From positions 1 through 64,000 of the forward strand of contig JAEUPW010000139.1 of NCBI GenBank assembly GCA_016790045.1: DNA of 64,000 nucleotides, read 5' to 3'. Source of the DNA: Candidatus Competibacteraceae bacterium. Lineage in GTDB: Bacteria; Pseudomonadota; Gammaproteobacteria; Competibacterales; Competibacteraceae. The notes under the pieces were generated by a model. That model was not told where the DNA came from. It did no database searches and was given only the letters and a program-made list of their open reading frames with translations. The position numbers and the translations under genes are program-made. Below are positions 40,277-49,927 of the stretch, piece by piece (position 1 is the first letter of the stretch; every line of letters begins with the position of its first letter).

Positions 40277-40840
40277 TCAAGCGATTTTGTCCAGCGCCGC
40301 GCGGATGCGCTGGCCGATGTCCTCGACGGTGCCGGTGCCTTTGATGGTGTGCAGCAAACCTTTCTTGGTGTAGAAATCGATCAAGGGGGCCGTCTTCTCC
40401 TCGAACACCCGCAGCCGGTTGCGGATGGTGTCTTCGTTGTCGTCGGCGCGGCCGCGCCCCAGCAAGCGCTTGACGATTTCCTCGTAATCGACGTCGATGA
40501 ACAGCACGGCATCGAGCGGTTGGCCGAGTTTGTCCAGCAGTTTGTCCAGGGCCTCGGCCTGGGGGAGATCGCGCGGAAAACCGTCCATCATGAAGCCCTT
40601 GGGATTGCTTTGGGCGAGCTTGCGCACAGCGTTTTCGATCATGCCCAAAACGATGTCGAACGGCACCAAGTTGCCCGCGTCCATGTAAGGTTTGGCGCGC
40701 TGGCCCAGGTCGGTGCCGGCGGCGACTTCGGCGCGCAACAAATCGCCGGTCGCGACCGTGGAGACGCCGTAGCGTTCGATGATGGAATCGGTTTGGGTTC
40801 CCTTGCCTGAACCGGGTGCGCCTAACAGAACGATTCTCAT
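40277..40840 (-). CDS. adk: Adenylate kinase, short form
   Basis: Adk balances ATP, ADP and AMP. The 187-residue protein has the P-loop GAPGSGKGT (7-15), the AMP-site DGFPRD near 85, and RGRADDNEDTIRNRL near 128-142. That last segment is the short lid of the eukaryote-like AK1 class. The long lid of E. coli Adk (214 residues) is absent, so the zinc or hydrogen-bonded lid subdomain is missing, as in several other proteobacterial adenylate kinases. It is divergent from ppa. Both enzymes handle products of nucleotide activation: Adk re-phosphorylates AMP and Ppa removes pyrophosphate. Confidence 0.95.
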   Translation of the reverse strand: MRIVLLGAPGSGKGTQTDSIIERYGVSTVATGDLLRAEVAAGTDLGQRAKPYMDAGNLVPFDIVLGMIENAVRKLAQSNPKGFMMDGFPRDLPQAEALDKLLDKLGQPLDAVLFIDVDYEEIVKRLLGRGRADDNEDTIRNRLRVFEEKTAPLIDFYTKKGLLHTIKGTGTVEDIGQRIRAALDKIA

Positions 40841-41091
40841 GGTGGTTTCACTCTAGTGGGGGCAGGAAATGTTGGAAAGGTCAAACAGATGCTCGCCGTT
40901 CGCGGGCCGAATCCGGTCGCTCGCCCGCCGCTCGAACGCTAGCGCGCCGGGGCTGGTGGGCGACGGTTCCGCTCGAACGCGGGCTCTCGCCCGGCGGCGC
41001 GAATCCGCTGCGCTGTCAAGCGTCCGACCTTGTTGTAGTATAGACACGCTTGGCCAAACTACACCCTCATCAACCCCCGAAGGGCTATGCC

Positions 41092-41625
41092 ATGATTTTG
41101 GACAGAGTCGGCGCCGGTCATAACCTCCCTCACGAATTCAACGTCATCATCGAAATTCCGGCCCACGCCGATCCGGTCAAATACGAAGTCGACAAGGAAA
41201 CGGGCGCTCTGTTCGTGGATCGCTTCATGAATACCGCCATGCATTATCCCTGCAATTACGGCTATATCCCGCAAACGCTGTGCGACGACGGGGATCCGCT
41301 GGATGTCTTGGTGGTGGCGCCGCTGCCGGTGATCAGCGGCTGCGTGGTGCGCTGCCGGCCGCTGGGCTTGCTGAAGATGACGGACGAGCGCGGCGGAGAC
41401 GCCAAACTGCTGGCCGTGCCGATCAAAAAGGAATGCGCGTTGTACGATGACATCGAGTCGGTCGAACAGATGGCCAAGGCGCAATTGAACCAGATCGCCC
41501 ACTTTTTTCAGCATTACAAGGATTTGGATTCCGGCAAGTGGGTGCAGCTCGACGGTTGGGGCGACGTGGACGAGGCCAAGGCGGAAATCGAGGAATGCGT
41601 GGAGCGCTATCGGCAGCAATCCTGA
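41092..41625 (+). CDS. ppa: Soluble inorganic pyrophosphatase
   Basis: A family I pyrophosphatase (177 residues; E. coli 176) that hydrolyses pyrophosphate in the cytoplasm. Metal ligands are visible in DGDPLDVLVV (Asp66, Asp68, Asp71), with NVIIEIPAHADPVKYEVDKE and HYPCNYGYIP also conserved. ATG 41092 is chosen because GAAGGG lies seven bases upstream and relatives begin here. An upstream in-frame start at 41050 adds 14 unconserved residues. hppA, the membrane pyrophosphatase, follows, so two pyrophosphate-using enzymes are neighbours. A putative terminator at 41681-41707 separates them, suggesting separate control. Confidence 0.96.
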   Translation: MILDRVGAGHNLPHEFNVIIEIPAHADPVKYEVDKETGALFVDRFMNTAMHYPCNYGYIPQTLCDDGDPLDVLVVAPLPVISGCVVRCRPLGLLKMTDERGGDAKLLAVPIKKECALYDDIESVEQMAKAQLNQIAHFFQHYKDLDSGKWVQLDGWGDVDEAKAEIEECVERYRQQS

Positions 41626-41680
41626 AGCGACGCGCTTCCCGCAGTTTCCACCGCCATTACCACCGCCATTAAACGGCTAA

Positions 41681-41707
41681 AAAGCGCGGGCTTGGCCCGG
41701 GCGCTTT
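41681..41707 (+). terminator. Putative terminator after ppa
   Basis: AAAGCGC (41681-41687) pairs with GCGCTTT (41701-41707). An inner GGGC/GCCC stem closes a TTG loop, with two unpaired Gs on the 3' side. Downstream is CAGGGTTTTCC rather than a clean T-run, so efficiency may be modest. Confidence 0.5.
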
Positions 41708-41869
41708 CAGGGTTTTCCGGCGCGGGCGCGATGATTTCTGGCGGCTCGGCCATTTGTTGGCGCGATCTTGGCCTATTCTTTAGCGAGAGCGTGATATGCT
41801 GGGCTTTAGGCTGCTCGGGTCCGACGGCTGGGCTGGCGGCCGATCAAGTTCGGGCTGGACGTTGCCGAG

Positions 41870-41891
41870 CGGGTCGCAAGAAAGCGACCCG
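41870..41891 (+). promoter_or_regulatory. Perfect hairpin in the hppA leader
   Basis: CGGGTCGC (41870-41877) and GCGACCCG (41884-41891) form an 8-base-pair stem with loop AAGAAA. It lies 83 bases before the hppA ATG and has no T-run, so it looks like a leader structure rather than a terminator. From 41708 to 41869 no gene is evident; a 76-codon open frame at 41692-41922 has no ribosome-binding site and no familiar sequence. Confidence 0.45.
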
Positions 41892-41936
41892 ACAGGCCAA
41901 TAATAGAAACATGACACAATAATTCGGAGAACGATC

Positions 41937-41987
41937 ATGATTCTGAAAAACACAAACTGCGGAGGATATCGGTCATGGCGACGGTAG
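41937..41987 (+). CDS. Possible 16-residue leader peptide overlapping hppA start
   Basis: ATG 41937 with GGAG about eight bases upstream opens a 16-codon frame ([16 protein letters not shown]) that ends with TAG at 41985-41987, 13 bases inside hppA. The hppA ribosome-binding site GGAGG (41961-41965) lies within this small frame. A ribosome reading the leader would cover the hppA start and could hand over to it or block it. It may also be a chance frame; no homology is claimed. Confidence 0.35.
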   Translation: MILKNTNCGGYRSWRR

Positions 41988-44026
41988 GATTAATCCTGGC
42001 GCTGCTTTGCGCCATCGGCGCGCTGATCTACGGCGTCAAATCGGTCAACTGGGTGCTATCCAAAGATGCGGGTAACGCTCGAATGCAGGAAATCGCCGCC
42101 GCCGTTCAAGAGGGCGCGCGCGCCTACCTCAACCGGCAATACACCACGATCGCCATCGTCGGCGTCATCGTCGGCGCGGTGATTTTCTTCACTCTGGGGG
42201 CGCTTTCGGCCATCGGCTTCGTGATCGGCGCGGTCTGCTCGGGCGTGGCCGGCTACATCGGCATGTACGTTTCGGTGCGCGCCAACGTCCGCACCGCCCA
42301 AGCCGCCCATAACGGTCTGAACGCGGCGCTGGAAGTGGCGTTTCGCGGCGGCGCGATCACCGGCTTGCTGGTGGTCGGGCTGGGCCTGCTCGGCGTGGCG
42401 GGCTATTACGTCCTGCTGTCCATGAACGTCGGCGGCGGTGTGCCCGATCTCGGCCCGCTGGTCGGTTTGGCTTTCGGCAGTTCTCTGATTTCCATCTTCG
42501 CCCGCTTGGGCGGCGGCATCTTCACCAAGGGCGCGGATGTCGGCGCGGATCTGGTCGGCAAGGTCGAAGCCGGTATCCCGGAAGACGACCCGCGCAATCC
42601 GGCGGTCATCGCCGACAACGTGGGCGACAACGTCGGCGACTGCGCCGGCATGGCCGCCGACCTGTTCGAGACTTACGCCGTCACCATCATCGCCACCATG
42701 CTGGTGGGCAGCTTGGCCTTCACCGGCGAGCTGATGCAAAACGCCGTCGTGCTGCCGCTGGTGATGGGCGGCGTGTCGATCATCGCCTCGATCGTCGGCT
42801 GCGGCTTCGTCAAGGCGCGCGAAGGCGAGAAGATCATGAACGCGCTCTATCGCGGCTTGGCCGTGGCCGGCGGGATCTCCGCCGTGGCGTTCCTGCCGGT
42901 GATTTTCCTGTTCATGGGCGGCGAGCACGTGTTGGGCCTGTGGGGTTCGGCGCTGGTGGGCTTGGGCCTGACCGCCGCCATGGTGGTCGTCACCGAATAC
43001 TACACCGCCACCGAATACAGCCCGGTGCGCAAGCTGGCCGAAGCCTGCACCACCGGCCACGCCACCAACATCATCTCCGGTCTCGCGGTATCGATGAAAG
43101 CGACCGCTCTGCCGGTGCTGGCGGTGTGTCTCAGCATCGGTCTGGCCTATTCCTGGGCGGGCCTGTACGGCATCGCCATCGCCGCCACCGCCATGCTCTC
43201 CATGGCCGGCATCATCGTGGCGCTCGACGCCTACGGCCCGATCACCGACAACGCCGGCGGCATCGCCGAAATGGCGGAAATGGACGAAAAGATTCGCGCC
43301 ATCACCGACCCCCTGGACGCCGTGGGCAACACCACCAAAGCGGTCACCAAGGGTTATGCGATCGGTTCGGCCGGTCTCGCGGCGCTGGTGCTGTTCGCCG
43401 ATTTCGAGCACAAGCTGGCGATCGCGAACGTCAAAGTCGATTTCTCTCTGACCGATCCCGTGGTGATCATCGGCCTGTTTATCGGCGGCATGATCCCGTT
43501 TCTGTTCGGGGCGATGGCGATGGAGGCGGTCGGCCGCGCCGCCGGCGCGGTGGTGCTGGAAGTGCGCCGCCAGTTCCAGGAAATCTCCGGCATCATGGAA
43601 GGCACCACCAAGCCCGATTATTCGCGCGCCGTGGACTTGCTGACCAAGGCGGCGATCAAGGAGATGATCGTGCCCTCGCTGTTGCCGGTGCTGACGCCGA
43701 TCGTGGTGGCGTTTGGCATGGCGTGGCTGATGGGTCCCGAAGCCGGCCCGAAGGCGTTGGGCGGCCTGCTGATGGGCACCATCGTCACCGGGTTGTTCGT
43801 GGCCATTTCCATGACCGCCGGCGGCGGCGCCTGGGATAACGCCAAGAAATACATCGAGGACGGCAACCACGGCGGCAAGGGCTCGGAAGCGCACAAGGCG
43901 GCGGTCACCGGCGACACCGTCGGCGACCCCTACAAGGATACCGCCGGCCCGGCGGTCAACCCGCTGATCAAGATCATCAACATCGTCGCCCTGCTCATCG
44001 TGCCGCTGCTGGTCGCGATGAAGTAG
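41975..44026 (+). CDS. hppA: Proton-translocating membrane pyrophosphatase, K+-independent type
   Basis: HppA couples hydrolysis of pyrophosphate to proton pumping across the inner membrane. The 683-residue protein has about 16 hydrophobic segments. Substrate and metal motifs are complete: [19 protein letters not shown] and [19 protein letters not shown] near 190-225, and [19 protein letters not shown] near the C-terminus. The potassium-selectivity site reads GNTTKA with Lys455, the residue that replaces the K+ ion in K+-independent pumps, so proton rather than sodium transport is expected. ATG 41975 follows GGAGG by nine bases. A leader with a strong hairpin and a possible 16-codon frame precedes it. 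It would conserve energy from pyrophosphate during glycogen or nucleotide turnover. Confidence 0.96.
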   Translation: MATVGLILALLCAIGALIYGVKSVNWVLSKDAGNARMQEIAAAVQEGARAYLNRQYTTIAIVGVIVGAVIFFTLGALSAIGFVIGAVCSGVAGYIGMYVSVRANVRTAQAAHNGLNAALEVAFRGGAITGLLVVGLGLLGVAGYYVLLSMNVGGGVPDLGPLVGLAFGSSLISIFARLGGGIFTKGADVGADLVGKVEAGIPEDDPRNPAVIADNVGDNVGDCAGMAADLFETYAVTIIATMLVGSLAFTGELMQNAVVLPLVMGGVSIIASIVGCGFVKAREGEKIMNALYRGLAVAGGISAVAFLPVIFLFMGGEHVLGLWGSALVGLGLTAAMVVVTEYYTATEYSPVRKLAEACTTGHATNIISGLAVSMKATALPVLAVCLSIGLAYSWAGLYGIAIAATAMLSMAGIIVALDAYGPITDNAGGIAEMAEMDEKIRAITDPLDAVGNTTKAVTKGYAIGSAGLAALVLFADFEHKLAIANVKVDFSLTDPVVIIGLFIGGMIPFLFGAMAMEAVGRAAGAVVLEVRRQFQEISGIMEGTTKPDYSRAVDLLTKAAIKEMIVPSLLPVLTPIVVAFGMAWLMGPEAGPKALGGLLMGTIVTGLFVAISMTAGGGAWDNAKKYIEDGNHGGKGSEAHKAAVTGDTVGDPYKDTAGPAVNPLIKIINIVALLIVPLLVAMK

Positions 44027-44032
44027 GTTTTC

Positions 44033-44509
44033 GTGGCTGAATTAAGCCATTTCAACGCCGCCGGCGAGGCCCACATGGTCGATGTGGGCGACAAGGACGT
44101 CACCCGCCGGGCGGCCGTCGCCGAAGGCTGGATTCGCATGGAGCCGGCCACGCTGCAACGGATCGCGGCCGGCGCGCACGCCAAGGGCGACGTGCTCGGC
44201 GTGGCCCGCATCGCCGGCATCATGGCCGCCAAACGCACCGCCGATCTGATCCCGCTCTGTCACCCGCTGGCGCTGACTCGCGTGGCGGTGGACTTGCGGC
44301 CGGTCTCCGAGCCGCCCGCCGTGTGTTGTCGGGCGACGGTGGAAACCTTGGGTCGCACCGGGGTGGAAATGGAAGCGCTCGCCGCCGTGCAGATCGCGTT
44401 GCTCACCGTCTACGACATGTGCAAGGCGGTGGATCGCGGCATGACCATGACCGATATTCGCCTGCTGGAGAAAACCGGCGGTCGCTCCGGCGTTTGGCGT
44501 CGGGAATGA
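44033..44509 (+). CDS. moaC: Cyclic pyranopterin monophosphate synthase MoaC
   Basis: MoaC converts the MoaA product to cyclic pyranopterin monophosphate, the first intermediate of molybdenum cofactor. At 158 residues it matches the family. Blocks seen are [38 protein letters not shown] (with the conserved His and the active-site Lys nearby), and [23 protein letters not shown] 44033 starts six bases after hppA, with a purine-rich stretch inside the hppA end. Its stop overlaps the rnd ATG (ATGA). No other moa gene is near. Confidence 0.96.
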   Translation: MAELSHFNAAGEAHMVDVGDKDVTRRAAVAEGWIRMEPATLQRIAAGAHAKGDVLGVARIAGIMAAKRTADLIPLCHPLALTRVAVDLRPVSEPPAVCCRATVETLGRTGVEMEALAAVQIALLTVYDMCKAVDRGMTMTDIRLLEKTGGRSGVWRRE

Positions 44510-45618
44510 ACGACGCGCTTTACATCGTCGATCAGCCCGCGCTCCTCGATTTTTGCGCCCGCCTGGGCGATTTGCCCTGGTTGGCCGTGGACACCGAATT
44601 CGTCCGCGAAAAAACCTACTATCCCCAACTGTGTTTGATCCAGGTTGCCGTTCCCGGTCAAATCGCCTGCATCGACCCGCTCGCGGTGCCGTCGCTGGAG
44701 CCGCTGCTGGAAATTCTGTGCGACCCGCGAGCGGTCAAGGTGCTGCACGCCGCTTATCAGGACCTGGAAATTTTTTTTCAGCTTCGGGGCGCGGTTCCCG
44801 CGCCGGTGTTCGACACGCAACTGGCGGCGCTGGTTTTAGGGCACGGCCACCAGCTCGGCTACGCGGCGCTGGTGGAGCAAATGTTGGGTGTGCGGCTGGA
44901 AAAGGCCCACACCCGCGCCGATTGGCGACAGCGCCCGCTGGCTTCGGAATACCTGACTTACGCGGCGGACGACGTGCGCTATCTGGGCGAACTTTATACC
45001 CGCCAGCAGGCCCTGTTGCGGGAGCGCGGCTGGCTGGACGCGCTGGCCGAGGATTTTCGGGCGCTGGCCGCCCCGGATCACTATCGGCAGCAACCGCGAG
45101 AGGCCTGGCGTCGGATCCGCGATCAGAACCGGTTGCGCGGGGTGCAGCAGGCGGCTTTACGCGCGCTGGCGGCCTGGCGCGAACATCAGGCGAGCCACCA
45201 CGATCGCCCGCGCCGCTGGATTGTGGATGACGCGGCCCTGATCGAGCTGGCGCGGCGGCTGCCGGAAACGCCGGAGGAGTTGCGCCAGATTCGCGCGCTG
45301 CCGACCGGGGTGCGCGAACGCCAGGGGCAAGCCTTGCTGGAAGCCATCGCCGCCGCCCGCGCCGAATTGCCGGAGCAGTGGCCCGCGCCCTCGCGCCGGC
45401 GACGGTTTTCGCCGGCGCAAGCGGCGCGCGCGGCCGGATTGCTGGAGCTGATCGAAAGCCGCGCGGCCCAATACGGGATCTGGCCGGGGGCGCTGACGGA
45501 TCGGCGGGATATCGAAGCCGTGGTGTTCGGCGAGGATTCCCGGCTGTTTCACGGCTGGCGCGCGGCGCTTTTGGGCCGGGAGAACCTGGCGCAATTTCTC
45601 CCCGGCGCGAGCGATTGA
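44506..45618 (+). CDS. rnd: Ribonuclease D
   Basis: A 370-residue DEDDy exoribonuclease that trims the 3' end of tRNA precursors. The acidic residues lie in [14 protein letters not shown] (Asp and Glu), [11 protein letters not shown] (Asp) and YAADDVRYL (Asp and Tyr). An HRDC domain follows (about 210-290), and a second C-terminal helical region has [21 protein letters not shown]. coli RNase D is 375 residues. ATG 44506 overlaps the moaC stop. The gap after it (45619-45855) has only an imperfect hairpin near 45733 (ATACTGG / CCAGTGT) and no gene. Confidence 0.95.
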   Translation: MNDALYIVDQPALLDFCARLGDLPWLAVDTEFVREKTYYPQLCLIQVAVPGQIACIDPLAVPSLEPLLEILCDPRAVKVLHAAYQDLEIFFQLRGAVPAPVFDTQLAALVLGHGHQLGYAALVEQMLGVRLEKAHTRADWRQRPLASEYLTYAADDVRYLGELYTRQQALLRERGWLDALAEDFRALAAPDHYRQQPREAWRRIRDQNRLRGVQQAALRALAAWREHQASHHDRPRRWIVDDAALIELARRLPETPEELRQIRALPTGVRERQGQALLEAIAAARAELPEQWPAPSRRRRFSPAQAARAAGLLELIESRAAQYGIWPGALTDRRDIEAVVFGEDSRLFHGWRAALLGRENLAQFLPGASD

Positions 45619-45855
45619 ATCGGCTTGCGCGAACGCCCCGTTTTCGTGCTCGAAACGTGCGAGCGCGAACGCCCGCGAGCCCATGACGCCCGTCTCGGGC
45701 GTTCAGGCAACATTCACCTAGCCCGCACCATACTGGCGCGCATCCAGTGTGGGTGTATGTGGACTTTGTGACGGCGCTGTCATTAACCGTTGATCCCCTG
45801 ATGACCGCCGTCAATTTTTTGCTGCTCACCGCCGATGATTTGGAGACGCTCGCTC

Positions 45856-46197
45856 ATGAAGACGCCGTTCAGGATCGCTTTTATCGGTGCCGCCCTGGCC
45901 TTGACCGCGGCCTGCGCCCCGCCGGGCGCGCCTTATTATCACACCCAAAACGGCGCGCTGATGGGCGCGACGGCGGGCGCGGTCATCGGCCATCAGCTCG
46001 ATGACCGCAACGGCGCCGTGGCCGGCGGCTTGGCCGGCGCGCTGATCGGCGGCACGGTCGGCAACCAGATGGATTACCAAAACAATTATCAGTACTACGA
46101 TAGCGGCTGGCGCAGCCGCCCGCCGCCGCGCCGCTACTACCGCGACCGCTACTACCGGGACTACGGGCCGCCTCCGGGCTATTACCGCAACTGGTGA
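45856..46197 (+). CDS. Glycine-zipper envelope protein, probable lipoprotein
   Basis: A 113-residue exported protein. The signal peptide (MKTPFRIAFIGAALALTAAC) ends in Cys20 with a loose lipobox (TAAC), so lipid attachment is likely but not certain. Residues about 35-70 form a glycine-zipper hairpin (GALMGATAGAVIG and GGLAGALIGGTVG), as in small outer-membrane 2TM proteins related to SlyB/Rick_17kDa. The tail is rich in Tyr, Arg and Pro (PPPRRYYRDRYYRD). The start ATG 45856 fits the signal peptide; an upstream ATG at 45835 would add seven residues. A strong bidirectional terminator follows at 46307. Such proteins may stabilise the envelope; no specific role is known. Confidence 0.8.
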   Translation: MKTPFRIAFIGAALALTAACAPPGAPYYHTQNGALMGATAGAVIGHQLDDRNGAVAGGLAGALIGGTVGNQMDYQNNYQYYDSGWRSRPPPRRYYRDRYYRDYGPPPGYYRNW

Positions 46198-46306
46198 TCG
46201 CGGCGAGCGAGGCTTTCCCCGTGCGGCGGTCGAACGCGCCGCTTTAAAGCGCCGCGTTGCCGTTTTGCTTCGCAAGCGCTTCGAGACCGCCGTACCCGCT
46301 AAAGAG

Positions 46307-46343
46307 AAAACGCCCCCGGAGCGTTGGTTCCGGGGGCGTTTTT
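46307..46343. terminator. Strong bidirectional terminator
   Basis: A perfect 14-base-pair stem, AAAACGCCCCCGGA (46307-46320) and TCCGGGGGCGTTTT (46329-46342), with an 8-base loop and T-rich ends on both strands. It separates the rightward envelope-protein gene from the leftward 255-residue gene and should stop both. Confidence 0.92.
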
Positions 46344-46362
46344 CGATGCGCTTCGCGGCGGT

Positions 46363-47130
46363 TTAGCCGAGGTTGGCCGAACGCCACCAGGCATTGTGTT
46401 CTCGCCGCAGGACCTCGTGCGAGGGCATCGCGTAAAACGCCAGATCGGGGCCGTTGCCGGTGTAAATGCCGCTCTTGATCATCCGGTAAGGGAATTCCAG
46501 CGAATGCACCCGATGGACCAACTTGCTTTGTTTGCCGGTCGGATCGACTTCCAGCAACGCTTCGCGCAAATGGTGCATGAACGAATACGGCAGATCGCCC
46601 ACCGCGCCGTTGACCGGATCGGTCGCCAGCGCGCCGAGGCCCAGTTCGACGAAGCACAAACCGGGGAAGCGGATGAATTTGGCCGGCTGGCTGGTGACGC
46701 TTTCGTAATACGTGCGGGCGTCTTGCGCGCTGACCACCAGGCTGTTGACCGGCGCGAGATCCTGATACATGTGCAGCCCTTTTTCCTTGGCCGGAAAAGC
46801 GTCAGTCCGGCTCAAGCCCAGGGTCTGCCCGTAAGCGGTGCTGAGATACAGCTTGCCCAGAGCGCTGATCGGGATGTGCTCCAGCACCCGGTAAACCGCG
46901 ATATACACCGAATTCTTGGGGGTGCCGTCCGGATGGGCAACGCAGCGCTTGAGCCCCTCGTCGATGTTGAAAAACTCGTGGCGGAAGTTGGGATCGACCT
47001 CGAAGAAAATGGCCTGCCCCTTGGATTTGTACTTGTGGCCGGTCGCGTAATATTGGCCAAACTGTTCCGGGCCCAGCATGGAAGCGATCAGCGCTTCCGG
47101 GATCAGCGAGAAGTAAAGATGAATCGTCAT
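46363..47130 (-). CDS. Hypothetical protein, 255 residues, unrecognised family
   Basis: The protein starts MTIHLYFSLIPEALIASMLG and is soluble, mixed alpha/beta in look, with no signal peptide, membrane segment, P-loop or Cys-pair motif. Conspicuous segments are FGQYYATGHKYKSKGQAIFF, RVLEHIPISALGKLYLSTAY, FIRFPGLCFVELGLGALATD and DLPYSFMHHLREALLEVDP. The regular composition and codon use match its neighbours, and its stop abuts a strong terminator, so it is a real gene. A TATAAT hexamer on its strand at 47245-47250 may be the -10 of its promoter. I recognise no family and propose no function. It stands alone, with neighbours on both sides facing away or separated by terminators. Confidence 0.8.
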   Translation of the reverse strand: MTIHLYFSLIPEALIASMLGPEQFGQYYATGHKYKSKGQAIFFEVDPNFRHEFFNIDEGLKRCVAHPDGTPKNSVYIAVYRVLEHIPISALGKLYLSTAYGQTLGLSRTDAFPAKEKGLHMYQDLAPVNSLVVSAQDARTYYESVTSQPAKFIRFPGLCFVELGLGALATDPVNGAVGDLPYSFMHHLREALLEVDPTGKQSKLVHRVHSLEFPYRMIKSGIYTGNGPDLAFYAMPSHEVLRREHNAWWRSANLG

Positions 47131-47307
47131 GATGCGTCATGTCTCCAAGATGGAATTTTACGGAATCGCTGTTGTGGTCGCCCGTCGAAGAGTTCGAGAG
47201 AGCGAGATCGTTTTTTTAGTACCGTTTTGATTTTAACCTTTTTCATTATATGAGGTGTGGCCGCGAAGCGCCTCATTTACCCGCCGCGCGCTTTTTGCGC
47301 GCCCGCC

Positions 47308-49419
47308 TCAGGCGTTGGCCTCGCCCAAGCGGGTTCGCGGATCAGGTGCGGCGATTTCCGCCGGGATCAACTGGCGTTCCAAATCGTCCAAAGCCGTGAT
47401 CGGCGGCAGGCAATGCAGCCCGCCGCACACGTAGGCCGTGACCGGCGATGCGACGGCGCGTCGCTCGGCCAGCAGACCTCGCGGCAACGCGGCCCCGGTC
47501 GGAATGGCGAGCGTCAGCCGGTTTGGCGCATAGGGCCTAGCGCAGCGCTCCCGCCACGGTTCCAGCGCCGCCGCATCCCCGCGCAACACGATGGTCTGGC
47601 CAGGTTCCAGATAGTCCTCCAAACCTGTCAGCGCGGCGTTGCACGATGAAGGAATGCGTTCCAGCAGCGGCCACGCCCAGCGCAACACCCGTTCGGCCGC
47701 GTCCAGATACCGGGTCTGCCCGGTCAAATGGCCGAGTTTCAACAGCGCTTGCACCGCGATGCCGTTACCGGCGGGCACGGCGTCGTCGTGCGCCGCCTTG
47801 GGCCGCTGGATCAGCCGTTCGTGGTCGGAAGACGTAAAAAAGAACCCGCCGGCGGCGCGGTCTTCGAAATGATCGAGCAAAACATCGGCTAAGGCCAGCG
47901 CAAAGTCGAACTCCTGATCGCGCCAGCGGCATTGCAATAATTCCAAAATGCCGTCGATCAAAAAGGCGTGATCGTCCAGATAGGCGTTCAACCGGCTCTG
48001 CCCGGCCATGTGGACCGCCAGCAAGCGACCGTCCCGCCACAGCGTCGAGCGAATAAAATCCAAAGCCCGCTCGGCGGACGCCACGAAATCCGTCCGCCCC
48101 AAATGCCGGCCGGCGATTGCTATGCCCCTGATCATCAACCCGTTCCAGGCGGTCAAAATTTTCTCGTCGCGACCCGGCCAAACGCGCTGTCCCCGCCGCT
48201 CGAACAGCTTTTGCCGGGCGGCGTTCAGCGGCTCGGACGGCGCGATTTCGGCGTCCGGGGCTTCGGGATGCGCGATCTGAAGATGCCAGGCGTGCTCCTC
48301 GAAATTGGGCGGCCGGTCCAGGCCGTAGCGCGCGGCGAAAGCGGCGTATTCGGCGTCGCCCAGCGCGGCGCGCACCTGCTCGCGCGTCCACAGATAGAAT
48401 TTCCCCTCCTCGCCTTCGGAATCGGCGTCCAGGGTGGCGTAGTAGCCGCCCTCCGGCGCTTGCATTTCCCGCATCGCCCACTCGGCGGTTTCCTCGGCGA
48501 TCCGCCGGAACAGCAGGTCCCCGGTCGCCTGCCACGCTTGCGCGTAAAGCGCGAGCAGCGGGCCGTTGTCGTAGAGCATTTTTTCAAAATGCGGGATTTG
48601 CCATTGCCCGTCCACCGAATAGCGGTAAAAACCGCCGCCGAGTTGATCGTAAACGCCGCCCAGCGCCATTTTGCGCAAGGTGAACAGCGCGGCGTCACCC
48701 GCCTGGGCGTCGGGCTGGCCGCGCCGGACGCTGGCGGCCCAATGCCGCAGCAAGCGCTCCAGATGCGTCGGATGCGGAAACTTCGGCGCATCGCCAAAAC
48801 CTCCGTGGGTCGGGTCGAAACTGTCGAGCAGTTGCCGGCGCGCGGCGCGCATGGGCGCGTCGGTCAGCGGCGCGGGCGTCCCGGCGGCGGGCGCGTCGCC
48901 CTCCGCGCGCAGCGCCTCTCGTAGCGCCTGATTCTGGGCGCGCAAATCGTGTCGGTGCTGGCGGTAATGCGCGCTGACGCGGGTCAGGATATCGACGAAC
49001 GCCGGCATCCCGTAACGGGCGGTTTTGGGAAAATAGGTGCCGCCGACAAAGGGCGTCTGATCGTCGTGCGTCAAAAACATCGTCAGCGGCCAGCCGCCCG
49101 CCCGCCGCTGCAACAGTTGGAACGCGGTCTGATAGATCTTGTCCAGGTCGGGCCGCTCCTCGCGATCCACCTTGATGTTGACGAACAGCGCGTTCATGAC
49201 GCGGGCGGTCGCCTCGTCCTCGAACGATTCGTGCGCCATCACATGGCACCAGTGGCAAGCCGAATAGCCGATGGACAGCAAGATCGGTTTTTCTTCTCGC
49301 CGCGCCTGGTCCAGCGCCCGCTCGTCCCAGGGCTGCCAGGCGACCGGATTGTGCGCGTGCTGGCGCAAATAAGGGCTGGTTTCGTGAAGCAGGCGATTGT
49401 CGTGCCGCGGTTCGGACAT
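47308..49419 (-). CDS. YyaL/spermatogenesis-associated-20-like thioredoxin-fold protein
   Basis: A 703-residue cytoplasmic protein of the DUF255 type. The N-terminal thioredoxin-like domain (about 1-165) contains [19 protein letters not shown] and the CHWC pair at 55-58. The rest folds like an (alpha/alpha)6 barrel resembling N-acylglucosamine epimerases and glucanases, with [31 protein letters not shown] and [11 protein letters not shown]. Relatives run from bacteria to mammals and have no firmly assigned reaction; a role linked to thiols or sugars is only suggested by the domains. Length and motifs are complete. It is leftward, about 180 bases upstream of the unknown 255-residue gene and 36 bases after the Hpt gene. 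Confidence 0.88.
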   Translation of the reverse strand: MSEPRHDNRLLHETSPYLRQHAHNPVAWQPWDERALDQARREEKPILLSIGYSACHWCHVMAHESFEDEATARVMNALFVNIKVDREERPDLDKIYQTAFQLLQRRAGGWPLTMFLTHDDQTPFVGGTYFPKTARYGMPAFVDILTRVSAHYRQHRHDLRAQNQALREALRAEGDAPAAGTPAPLTDAPMRAARRQLLDSFDPTHGGFGDAPKFPHPTHLERLLRHWAASVRRGQPDAQAGDAALFTLRKMALGGVYDQLGGGFYRYSVDGQWQIPHFEKMLYDNGPLLALYAQAWQATGDLLFRRIAEETAEWAMREMQAPEGGYYATLDADSEGEEGKFYLWTREQVRAALGDAEYAAFAARYGLDRPPNFEEHAWHLQIAHPEAPDAEIAPSEPLNAARQKLFERRGQRVWPGRDEKILTAWNGLMIRGIAIAGRHLGRTDFVASAERALDFIRSTLWRDGRLLAVHMAGQSRLNAYLDDHAFLIDGILELLQCRWRDQEFDFALALADVLLDHFEDRAAGGFFFTSSDHERLIQRPKAAHDDAVPAGNGIAVQALLKLGHLTGQTRYLDAAERVLRWAWPLLERIPSSCNAALTGLEDYLEPGQTIVLRGDAAALEPWRERCARPYAPNRLTLAIPTGAALPRGLLAERRAVASPVTAYVCGGLHCLPPITALDDLERQLIPAEIAAPDPRTRLGEANA

Positions 49420-49455
49420 GGTGGGCGACCCTCAAACGGAAGCGTTATCGAGCTT

Positions 49456-49815
49456 TCAGATCAATTGATCGCGCACGGCCGCCAAGGTTTCAGCGGCCAC
49501 CGTCCGAGCTTGGGCCAACCAGCGGCCGGCGGCGTCCATCTGCCGCGAGCGCCCGGCCTGTTCCAGGCGCTGCACCAGCTCGGCCAGGCGCAGCGCCCCC
49601 AGGCTGCCGCAACTGGATTTGAATTTGTGGCCGATCTGGTAAAGTTGGTCGGCATCGTTTTGATCGGCGGCGCGTTGCAGGCGCTCGAATTGCAGCGGCA
49701 GGTCGTCCAAAAAATTTTGCAGCAGATCGGCGAATTCGTCTTCCATGACCTCGCGCAATTCGAGCATGATCTCTCCGTCGAGCAGCGGCAAACCGTCAAG
49801 ATCGGGATCGCTCAC
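49456..49815 (-). CDS. Histidine phosphotransfer (Hpt) protein
   Basis: A 119-residue four-helix Hpt module. His63 in IGHKFKSSCGSLGA is the phosphorylated residue. The GTG start at 49815 has an excellent ribosome-binding site, AAGGAGG, eight bases away. A free-standing Hpt shuttles phosphate between a hybrid kinase and a receiver. Nearby HsbR/HsbA homologues suggest it plays the part of HptB, which controls HsbR in Pseudomonas. That link is inferred from content, because the CYTH and transpeptidase genes on the other strand lie between. It may be transcribed together with the thioredoxin-fold gene 36 bases downstream. Confidence 0.88.
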   Translation of the reverse strand: MSDPDLDGLPLLDGEIMLELREVMEDEFADLLQNFLDDLPLQFERLQRAADQNDADQLYQIGHKFKSSCGSLGALRLAELVQRLEQAGRSRQMDAAGRWLAQARTVAAETLAAVRDQLI

Positions 49816-49927
49816 GCGGCTATCCTCCTTAGAAAAACCAGTATGCTTAAGGATAGACTATCCGCCGGCGACAACGCGCGATCCCGTCCTGGACCCGCGC
49901 GGTCCACCCGCCGCAGGAGGGGTTTGC

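Noticed and set aside
41692-41922. A 76-codon rightward frame between ppa and hppA
   Set aside because: No ribosome-binding site or family sequence, it starts within the terminator-like stem, and its C-terminus runs through the leader hairpin.
41626-41974. A known riboswitch upstream of hppA
   Set aside because: Only a simple hairpin is visible; no conserved riboswitch core could be recognised by eye.
42056-43894. A 612-codon leftward frame antisense to hppA
   Set aside because: Extremely His/Gly/Asp-rich shadow of a conserved membrane protein gene.
46802-47140. A second frame at the start of the 255-residue gene (start 47140)
   Set aside because: It is Arg/Gly-rich shadow sequence; the 47130 frame has normal protein composition and ends at the terminator.
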